64,000 nt of DNA from Reticulascus tulasneorum (taxonomy: Eukaryota; Ascomycota; Sordariomycetes; Glomerellales; Reticulascaceae), in the NCBI GenBank assembly GCA_001557505.1, contig LSAX01000002.1, positions 4,278,001 through 4,342,000 of the forward strand. The letters are read 5' to 3'. This document shows, piece by piece, positions 1 through 8,238 of the stretch. The stretch's first letter is position 1. Each line of letters starts with the position of its first letter. Under the pieces are notes generated by a model. The model made no database searches. It was not told where the DNA came from and worked only from the letters and a program-made list of their open reading frames with translations. Made by a program: the position numbers and the translations under genes.

Positions 1-1051
1 GCATGGCGGATGCCGGTGGCTGCCTTGTGATTCAAAGCTACGTTGACAGGTGACAGCCATTCGTTGACCTTCGCAATGCTCTGTTCATCAATGAAACCTT
101 CTAAGATGCGCTGGCTCTGTTCAGCTCTTTCCCACCTAACGTCATCCTTAGATCTGGCTTCGTTTGCGAGTTCTCTTTCAGCAATGTCAACTTCCTTTTC
201 GAAGGCTTTGATGCTCTTTGCTATCCGATCTTTGATGTCGTCGAACTGCACACTGAAGGGTTTCCACACAAGCTTGAGAGCTGAGGCGAAGCCGACGGCA
301 TTCTTGAATGACTTCATACCAGAGCATCTGGCCTTTCCAACGCGGAAGACTTGCTTGGCCCTGGTGCAAAAGTCGAAAATGGCCATATATATCACCCCCA
401 TAGGCTCTTGGAGGTTTTTATTGTCGGGGTATAGTCGAGGGTATCTCGGCAGGTGGATAAGGATGTTACCAACCTCCTCGAGCATTGATGACAATTTTTC
501 AAAATATTCGCCAAATTCATTGCTCAACTAGCACACCAAAGAGTGTAAGGCCTTGGAGTTTCTTCTGACGTGCGAGGCTAGATCAATAAACGGAGGAGAC
601 TTACGTGGATCAAGATTCGAACGCTGCCCCAAATTGGGCAAAGCAGGTCGTTGCTGTTTGCAAATACATCTAGAGCCCTGCCATACTGTTCTATCCCGGC
701 GATGAAGGGTTTGAGGGCCGCTGATACCTTCCTTGTTATCGATTTGTCCTTATGGCGCGCATCTGCCTCTTGGACCTCGTGCACTAAATCGGCCACAAAC
801 CTCGTCGCTGTGAAAAGTGCCTGCTCATCCATCGAGAGCGATTTAAAGAAAATTTCCACGCATTCTCCTCCTCCGACGTTCGCCAGCGACGCCAGCGACG
901 CCATGCCGGTAGCCATCAAAACGCCGAAGAGTACTTCAGAAGAATCGAATAAAGTCGGCGGGCTGGTCACCCTGCCTGGTGGAATGCCTCTTTTGCTAGT
1001 AAGTTTATCAAGAAGATGAAACTCTAACGGAGTGAGGGAGGGGCAATCAGT
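1..1051 (-). CDS. N-terminal part of a fungal STAND-type protein with DUF7708-like domain (cut by left edge)
   Basis: Two exons on the minus strand: an open stretch from about 1051 down to 605, a donor GTAAGT at 604, an acceptor TAG at 530-528, then 527 down to 1 and off the window. The reading frame stays open across the join. The first exon carries the conserved signature LFDSSEVLFGVLMATGMASL followed by FFKSLSMDEQ and LVHEVQEADARHKDKSI. The second has the Phe/Lys-rich helical region and ends near NEWLSPVN, which in this family lies just before a NACHT NTPase. By family knowledge such heads sit on NACHT or ankyrin STAND proteins used in non-self recognition; the NTPase itself would lie left of the window. 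No in-frame ATG is visible: the frame is closed upstream by a stop at 1054-1052, so the start codon must lie in an earlier exon or be lost. DUF7708 is assigned from remembered family features. Confidence 0.7.
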
Positions 1052-1054
1052 TTA

Positions 1055-1715
1055 TCCCAGCTCATGGGTCGCGCATGTAGCAAAATGATGAGTTGGGGGC
1101 GGCTGCAGCAGAGCGTGAGGCGGCACAGCCTCCTTGCCCCTGTTACCAAACCCTCCCCCCCCCGCGCCTCTCTACTGCAACAGCCCCTTCGGTCCGCGAT
1201 CATCTAATTTCCGTACGAAATCCGGCTTTATTGTAGTGTTTCCCAATAGAAACGAGTATAATACTAATGGAAGTAATGACAGCCGCAGCCAGCCCTGTAT
1301 TTATCACGTGGTTGATGAATAATATGCACGATAACGTCTTCATCCTAGGTTCGGATGTGCGCAGCTTCGCCGTCCATGATGCAATCACTACGCAGCACGG
1401 AAGAAATAAAGACACAGTAGTGAAACTGATTCAGAGAAAGCAGACTGGCAAATTGTGGAAGCGAGGCAGGTTCTGTGGCACTTGAATGTAAACCCTACTA
1501 ACGGGGAAATCCAGATTCTCGTCCAGGCTTCAGGCAGACGGATCTCAAAGGATCTTTTGCGTCAGTATTTTATGGTAGGGAAGGATTGCTATTGTGCCTA
1601 GGCGTTGAGTGAGACGGCATTCCTACTTACCTTGTCTCCAACAAATAAAAGGCTCAAAAGACCCAGCCACGACCGCTCTCTAGCTTGATTTATGGCGTAG
1701 CTTCATGGGTGAAGC
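1055..1715. other. Gap between STAND head and HeLo remnant
   Basis: No coding exon could be supported here. Either flanking gene, which diverge from this gap, could have a missing first exon in it. A C-run occurs near 1155-1161. Confidence 0.4.
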
Positions 1716-2257
1716 AATAGGCTCACAGCCAGTATATTGACATTGATCGGCCTCCTACAAGAATGCATCAACGGCTGGGACCTCATTCGCGCCGCGCGGG
1801 ACCAGGAGAGGGATCTTGAGAAGCTCGATCTGAAGCCTACGCTGGAGCAATGTCGCCTTAAAGGCTGGGGTAAGAACATGGGGCTGATTCGTGAGGCTGT
1901 TTGCAATGGGCGCAATCTTATCGAGCACTTTGAGTTCACGAGACATGGTACAACGGACTTTGGAGCTCATATTAGAACTGCTCAAAGATTCCGACTGCGC
2001 GAGCAACCGATATAGTGGCCAGCAGGTCGTGGTCGAGGAGGGTGGTGGGTTTGCTGTCGTGTTTCGTAGGACGACAACCGCTTCAAAGCTCACCGCCGCC
2101 TTCAGGCGATTCAAGATCATCGAGAATGTCCATAGCCCAAGCAGTCAAGGCGAAGCGAAAGTCGGTCTGGGTCCTGTACGACTGCAAGAAACACGAGATT
2201 TTGGTTGGGGAACTGCGAACACTAGTGGATGCTGTGGAGTTGAATAGCATATCTTGA
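1716..2257 (+). pseudogene. Broken HeLo-domain gene (remnant of a fungal cell-death effector)
   Basis: Three reading frames in succession carry consecutive parts of one HeLo fold. The first (about 1716-1900) has the helix with GLLQECINGWDLI and the Arg-Leu...Trp-Gly motif RLKGWGKNMGL. The second (about 1905-2130) has VQRTLELILELLKDSD followed by an Asn-Arg-Tyr. The third (about 2135-2257) has KSVWVLYDCKKHEILVGELR, matching the Trp-Ala-Leu-Tyr-Asp region of the family. No donor/acceptor pairs of usable length lie at the two frame changes, so they are best read as frameshifts, and no in-frame ATG precedes the first block. Intact HeLo domains are N-terminal membrane-acting modules in fungal incompatibility proteins. 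This copy lacks a continuous frame and any recognisable C-terminal signalling motif, so it should be inactive. It lies head-to-head with the STAND head to its left. Confidence 0.65.
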
Positions 2258-2515
2258 TCATAGTTGTGTTCTTCCCAGTAGACACGCTTCTTCGTTCTGA
2301 AACCTCTACATCTAAGCCCAAATCAACAAGTAAGTTGGTAGTGTGCATGTTCGCCAAACAACGCTTACGGTACCCGTCAACCCCATCCATTTCGTTAAGC
2401 CTACACAAGTAAATGATATCATCCTTAGGCAAGAAACGCTCTAACATCCCTCCATCTCGCTTGTGTAAAACAATCCTGCTAGCTTAGTAAAGAAACTGAT
2501 GTTAGTTATTGTAGC

Positions 2516-4874
2516 TTAGGCCGCGGCTACAGGGACGCGGCAATAGGGAGTGCATACCGACGTCTCATCATCGTCACCCAAGTACTTCCCCCAGTCAAAC
2601 CACTGTTTCCAATCTTGCCCTTTGACTCCCTTCCCTCCATGGTCGATCAGAATGGCACCACACTCGAGCAGCCTCGCCACCTGCTTCAAATCGTGGCAAG
2701 AAGTTGGCGATACAGCCCACTCCGACTCGACCTGTTTTCGGATACTGACCCTGGCCAGGGCCAGGGGCGTCATTTCGTCGTTGTCCTTAGCATTGACGTC
2801 GGCTCCGGCGTTACAGAAACGGAGCACAACAAGAGGTAACGCTTGCACTACCGCATAGTGTAGTGGGGTGTAGCCGCGTGAATCTTTGACCTGTAGAGAT
2901 GCGCCAGCTAACAAAAGCCTGTCCATGACGGTCTGCATGAAGTCATCCACAGGGGACCGTAGAACCCAGGATCGAACCAGAATCATAATTGGGGTCCAGC
3001 GACCACGTGCTGTAGCAAGGTTTACTTGATCAATGGTGCACAAAACATCTAAGCTCTTCAGAAATGCAGCGTTCGCATCACTAGCCTTTTGAAGAATGTC
3101 TATCAAAGTATTCAGAGGCACATTCATCGCCTTCGCGAGAATTTGGCACAGATCCAGAGGAGGAAAGAGGGCTATCGGTTTCTTGTCCAGCAAGTTCGTG
3201 AGGCGCTGCCGAGATTTGCTGCTACGCCAGGATACTCTTTGGCCAGAATCGGGTGTGTCAGCCTTGGCCAAAGCTGGGAAGCGGAGGGCGATATACTGCT
3301 CAGCTGAGAGCGCCTGTCCAGCAGACTTTAGCTGAGCTTCTATCCAATTACAAAACTTTGTTCCGTGGGAACTTTTGTCGGCCACGACATTGCGCAGAGT
3401 AATTTCCGGCAATGAGAGAAGAAAAGGTTCCATACTATGGAGCGTCATCACCGGTGACTGGGTCCATCTTTGCAGAGCGGTTCTGTCCATGTTGTCCCTC
3501 AGACAGAAGTTGTAAGAATGGTCTCGCATAGTGTGAATGAAGTGTTTGAAAGATGACTCTGTCCCATAAGCATCCGACCAAGGCTGATAGAGATGGAGGA
3601 ATGTCTCTTTGGACTGATTAGTGGCACATGGGTTGCCACCCTGATCAATAATCCAGCAAAGAGTAGTCAAAGGTGCACTCCATCGCGCTGCTACATGCAA
3701 CAGAGTGTTTCCCAACGGGTCCCTTGCCACAGCCTCATCTGTAGTGACTGCAATTTTCTCTGGTACACTGGGAATTGTTCCCAAATGTTGCCGGAGCCGT
3801 CGATGAACGCATCCGTCCTTCTTGGCACTTGGTTGCAGACAGCAGGTCAGCAATGTCATACGGTCTTCGTGCCGCATCGAAGGAAAACGCTGGTCAAGAT
3901 GTGTGCCTGAAGCATAATTTTCCACCTGGGCCTGATGAGATTTCGATTCGTTGCTTGGTGTTTCTATCTCTCTAGTAGTTGGTAGCTGGGGTTTCTTGGA
4001 TACGTTGAGTGTACTGGACGCAATGGAGAGCTTTGAATCCCGATGAGAGGAGCTTGAATCCGCCGACCGAAGTGAGAGACTACTGCTCAGTAGACTCGCT
4101 ATTTCGTCCAGGATTGATGTACTCACACTGATAAGCGACTTTCTCAGAAGGCTTATTTGTGTAATACGCTTTTCTGCATGTTTCATTGATTTGGCGTCTG
4201 GTAGGACGCGGCGTTGGGGGTTTGGAGTTTGGCATATACCAATTGTTTCAGATGAGTTGGTATCATGGCGGAGATCTGGGGAACTGGCTTTGGAATCACC
4301 GTATCCAACGATATAATATCGAGGGAGAGCCGGATTGTCAAAGCTCCCCAGGCAGCTTTCATGGTTGGACGAGGCTGACACACTGCTTCCAGCACCGAGT
4401 TTGTCGAGGATTGGTTGTCTCATGGGCTCCGGGACGATGTCGTTGTCGTGCGCCGCTACCTCCATTGGCAAAGGGGACACGCAACGCTTTGCTTTGAGAG
4501 ATTTGAAAAATTCTCGACGAATTGTCATTGCAACTCTGTCACGCGGCCTCCTTGTCTTATACGAATGAGAAAGAAGTCCCTGCAATATCTCCTGCGTCTT
4601 GCGTTCACTATTATCAACATTATATTTGCCGTCAGTCACGTCGCTGGGGCTTAATGTTGGAAACCAATCCTTTGGACATACGTACGCTGGTTGAAAAACC
4701 TTCATGGCCCAAGATCGCCCGGATATCTTTCAACGACAAGATCGATGCAGGTGTGCCAAGATAAAGGCGGAGGAGTTTCCGTTTGCGACTGGCAGTCCAG
4801 TTGACAGGTGGCCGGCCACGCCGTTGCTGGAAGCTCGCTGGTTTCGAGCCGGAGGTGCGTCTGTTTGGTGCCAT
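2516..4874 (-). CDS. Clr5-like N-terminal domain / ankyrin-repeat protein
   Basis: Exon 1 runs 4874-4686 from an ATG and encodes a basic start and WTASRKRKLLRLYLGTPASI, the Arg-Leu-Tyr-Leu helix found at the N-terminus of many fungal ankyrin proteins and related to Clr5 domains. The main exon ends at a stop at 2516. A donor GTACGT at 4685 pairs in phase with an acceptor CAG at 4594-4592 (94-nt intron); a nearer acceptor would put the frame out. The product would be about 750 residues: the DNA-binding-like head, about 200 residues of Ser-rich linker, then degenerate ankyrin repeats in the C-terminal half, best seen at GNTLLHVAARWSAPL and GYTPLHYAVVQALPLV followed by NAGADVNAKDND. Proteins with this layout are uncharacterised. 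A nuclear or scaffold role is inference from the head domain only. Confidence 0.75.
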
Positions 4875-5893
4875 TGAGTATCAATCGCCTTCACATTCGG
4901 AATGATACAGAGTTGTGCTGCAAGTTAGATACGATATGCCTTTGGATCGAGTTAACACCAATTTAGTGCAACAGACAGCCATGCAATGAGTGGGGATGAA
5001 GAATTTGCAAGTATAGCAGTTCTCTCTCGACGAGGAATTGGGATGGTCGTGAAACTCATATTTCTTGTTGGCTACCTCATGTACTATGTTTAGACCGAAG
5101 TGACGTTCCCACTTGATTGGCCGAACTTGCATTTCTGCGGTAGAGCTTGATTGGGCTGGCGCTAACAGTAAAGGAAAGGTTACGCGCTCGTCGCCGATAC
5201 AGCCACGATCCCACCACCCTCCATCAAGTGGTGGAGGGTCCGAGACCATTCATCCCCAGCCCATACACACACCATTTCAGAGGGCCCCCGGAATGCAACT
5301 CTTGTGGCAAGGCATCTTTGGGCCTGGGGATCACCGAACATATTGGCTGCTTGCAAGACTGATTGACTAGGGATCCATTGGCCATAACAATAATATACTA
5401 CTATGTAGATTCGGCATGTCTGCATTTTCTACGGATCCATAGAGGGCTCGCTTGGCATGGGTTGATCTTATCACGCCAATCATTAGCCAGTGCCAGCTCA
5501 CAACCTCCAATTCCCAAGTGGCCAACTGCAACAATTTCGGTGTAATCGAGTTTTTGCGGTAGCCCGAACTCTTCTAAACGGTATCCACGAATATTGACGT
5601 CTTCTAATTTGTCTGGTTTTGTTCTCTTCTCTCCCAAAAGCACAGCTTGCGGCGTTTGGCAATGCATCAGAGACAATGTTGTTTCCACATGGTCTACGTG
5701 GCAATGTACGTCCACATAACACGCGGACAGTTACTTAAGGCGACTCTCGAACAGCCTGAGAGTTTCTGTGAACGACTAGAAATTCGCTTTACAGGCCATC
5801 GTTCATTCAAGTCTCACCAATAACGCCGACAATCTAAGTCACTACCCCAATACATCGAGTACCAACGGACTTGAGGCAGGTCGAAAAGTCGCC
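4875..5893. other. Gene-poor gap with one unidentified minus-strand open frame
   Basis: The minus strand is open from about 5730 to 5401 without an ATG. It encodes a non-repetitive, protein-like stretch including GYRLEEFGLPQKLDYTEIV and VGHLGIGGCELALANDW. It may be an exon or a decayed gene, and no family was recognised. The plus strand from 5100 to 5370 shows overlapping short frames of no clear meaning and a short palindrome around 5212-5241 (CCACCACCCTCCATC / GGTGGAGGG). Nothing else is supported. Confidence 0.35.
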
Positions 5894-6282
5894 ATGGCAC
5901 AAAGCGGGAAGACAACTGTCTTCACGGACACTCCCAATTCCTGTCCCAATACGTGAGCAATTGAATCTGAAACATTTCCTTTGGGTGTCTCTAACAGCAC
6001 ATCTCTCTGTCCAGGTCATCTCAGCATTCTGATGGGGCACCTCCAGACTCTAGCACCGCCGGAGTCGCGGGATCTGTGACCAGATCGACAGATACCGGTG
6101 TAAAGGACAATGAACAAGGAAAAGGGGATGGTGATGGAAGCTCCACAGATAATGGTTCTGACCTTGCATTTGTCGGTAGTCAGTTCCAGTAGGTGCAGTG
6201 GTTCCAATCAGAATTGTTTGGAGAAGGGGGGAGGGTTAAAGGCTCACATGGTACCAATTTTAGGGATGTTGGAACTGTGTAA
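5894..6282 (+). CDS. Small Gly/Ser/Asp-rich protein of unknown function
   Basis: The start ATG at 5894 is in good context (gtcgccATGG). Exon 1 is 5894-5952, followed by a well-formed 62-nt intron with donor GTGAGC at 5953, branch CTAAC and acceptor CCAG ending at 6014. Exon 2 runs from 6015. It either stops at TAG 6190-6192, giving a protein of 78 residues, or splices at GTAGGT (6189) to 6264 and stops at 6282, adding only a short tail. The product is hydrophilic, rich in Gly, Ser, Asp and Thr, with no signal peptide or membrane segment, and ends with the only hydrophobic stretch, SDLAFVGSQFQ. No family was recognised. Small genes with a short terminal hydrophobic motif accompany STAND genes in fungi, but a link here is only a guess from position. 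Confidence 0.5.
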
Positions 6283-6395
6283 AATCGGATGACAGTCATT
6301 TTTGCAACAAAGTCGTGTACCGCTTGCACCAGATATGTGTTCCTCCACAACTGATCTAGGAGTGTTTCTACCCATGCTTACGCACAAGTATCTCC

Positions 6396-6608
6396 CACAC
6401 CGCCCAAGCCTAACACGAGTCGACGTACGGTTGCAATGATCTTTGGCCAGCTAGGCTGGTGGGCAACGGCAGGTTTAGTATGGACGGGGCAGTTTGGCGT
6501 CAGTTCGTCCACACGCCCAATTCCTGCAGCGTTCGTCTTGACCATCAGCCTGAACGGCCAAAGATCATTGCAACCGTACGGCGACTCGTGTTAGGCTTGG
6601 GCGGTGTG
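6396..6608. repeat. Fold-back inverted repeat, 53-bp arms
   Basis: Arm 6396-6448 is the reverse complement of arm 6556-6608 with a single mismatch (A at 6423 against its partner). The spacer is 107 nt, and weaker complementarity extends a further 15 or so bases inward. The arms could form a long hairpin in DNA or RNA. No transposase or clear target-site duplication was seen, so it may be a MITE-like element or a local inverted duplication. Confidence 0.85.
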
Positions 6609-6656
6609 CCCGTTCGAAGTCCGCCCCACCATTCTATCAACGAGTCCGGTGTTGTT

Positions 6657-6808
6657 GTGGACACAAGTGCCGCTGTTGAGGAGCCTGCGGGCCACTTTGA
6701 TAGTCCCACCAGGACCAGTTCCCAGAGACGCAAAATCGATCGAATCTCCTATAACAAAGAAAATATACAGTGGCCCGCAGGCTCCTCAGTTCAGCAGCAC
6801 TTATGTCC
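6657..6808. repeat. Second inverted repeat, ~40-bp arms
   Basis: Arm 6657-6695 pairs with arm 6770-6810 around the core GAGGAGCCTGCGGGCCAC, with three C/T-type transitions and a 2-nt gap. The spacer is about 74 nt. It lies 50 bp downstream of the first fold-back and upstream of the 3' end of the zinc-finger gene. Confidence 0.7.
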
Positions 6809-6848
6809 GCTTACCGAATCTCGTGATAGCCTCGAGGATCACTTCACC

Positions 6849-7711
6849 TTACTCTTCTTGGAATGCTAGTGGTAGTTTCGAGGATGCAGACCAAACCATG
6901 GCGTCTTCGTGATTAGCACCTCGGTGGTAAGTTTTTAGATGTCTCTTGAAGTTTCCCTTCCTGCCATATTCTTTCCCCTCTTTCTTGCAGCCAGGAAATG
7001 GGCACACCAAATTTTTCTCTCGTCCGAGCTTGTGGACCTCTCGCTTGTGTCGCTTCAAGTCTGCGGAGGCGGCAAAGCCCCGGGAACATATGTCGCAGAC
7101 ATGTCTTTTGGTATGATTCTTCATGTGGTGGCTGAAGACGAGTTAGCAGGGCGAAGAAAGTATGTTTAGGTCTCGGGCATCAAGAATCAATTCAAAATTA
7201 CCTACTTTAGCATCCATCTTTTGGGAAATCGCTTATTTGCGCAGATGTTACAAGCATACTGCTCCTCAGTACTTATGCTTGCAAGGGTAGTTTCGTTATG
7301 GCTAGAAAAGATGGCAGAAGGGTGGGAGGTTGCGGAGCTGGAGACAGAAGTAGGGGTATTGTTGAAATTAGTTGATTCAAAAGGTGGGATATAATGGATA
7401 GCATTCGGGTCAATGAAGAGGAAAGAGTGAGGATCTTGCGCAAGACTGCCTGGGTCGGCATCATCTGGCGCCAGTTCCTGAGTGAAACTGTTCAGATAAT
7501 CCTCGGGTTCATTGCGAACGGCTTCTGTGGTCTCGCTTTCCGTGACAAACTCGGGTTCAAGGTATTGGACATGGCCTGCGGTAGGCCAATTTGCGTCGAC
7601 GTTGTAGGCAGTTCTAGCGAAGTCGAGGTTTGTCGAAAGGCCAGGGAAACCAAAGAACAGGTCGCAGTCGCAATGAAGGGTTGGACAACCATATGGGCAA
7701 TCGCTATTCAA
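6849..7711 (-). CDS. C2H2 zinc-finger protein (5' end uncertain)
   Basis: Exons 7711-7206 and 7131-6849 join through an intron with donor GTAGGT (7205) and acceptor CAG (7134-7132), giving 262 residues from the first visible codon. The N-terminal two thirds is Cys/Asp-rich then Ser/Thr-rich and acidic. The C-terminus carries a zinc-finger block: a first irregular finger split by the intron (CNICANKRFPKRWML joined to NHHMKNH), a canonical CDICSRGFAASADLKRHKRE finger, and a C-x4-C finger CPFPGC with two histidines in KRHLKTYH. The stop follows soon after, typical of small fungal C2H2 regulators. The first exon starts at a non-ATG codon and the frame runs upstream into a plausible acceptor GGCAG, so a short 5' exon is probably missing. 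A decayed partial copy of this gene lies near 11.6 kb. Confidence 0.75.
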
Positions 7712-8238
7712 GTCGATTAAGCAATTGGGTCCCCTGCCAGTTAAACAGGAGACCCAACTCCTGGGTTAAATGAATTTAGGGTCGGTCCCAAAAAGGGGTA
7801 ATAAAACCAGGCGAGAGGCGGGAATAGACGATGGTGTTCGGACTTGCGAAATCAAATGAATGAAAAGTATCAAGCACCAGGAGACCAGCCCCGATATTTA
7901 TGCTCGACTCGCCAGGATGCCAGGAACGTCACCAACACTGTAGAACACCCTGTGTCCGGAGCCGATGTCCAGAGCAGCCAATAGGTCGAGATGGCCGGGT
8001 TGAAGGACTCAAATCCGGCCAATGGGGATAGCTATCGGCACATGCACTAACGATGATCAACCGGACGACTCAAATTCAACCAATCACTTCGTTTTAGCAC
8101 TGCGACTCGAGGCTCTGACGCCAAATGACCAGCCCGTTTCCAAGATCGGCATAATATTAAACCGGTAAATTAGTGTTCCGCTTAAAAGGAGAACGAATAT
8201 TAACAAGAAACCGAGAATATCAATATAGACAGTCGATA
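7712..8238. other. Intergenic, 527 bp
   Basis: It separates the 5' side of the zinc-finger gene from the 3' end of the HET gene. It should contain the zinc-finger promoter and any missing first exon. No site was identified. Confidence 0.4.

Noticed and set aside
5147..5362. Plus-strand frames with a PQPIHTPFQRAPGMQLLW-like stretch recalling a luciferase-family oxidoreductase
   Set aside because: The similarity is short, other family motifs are missing and the surrounding frames are closed.
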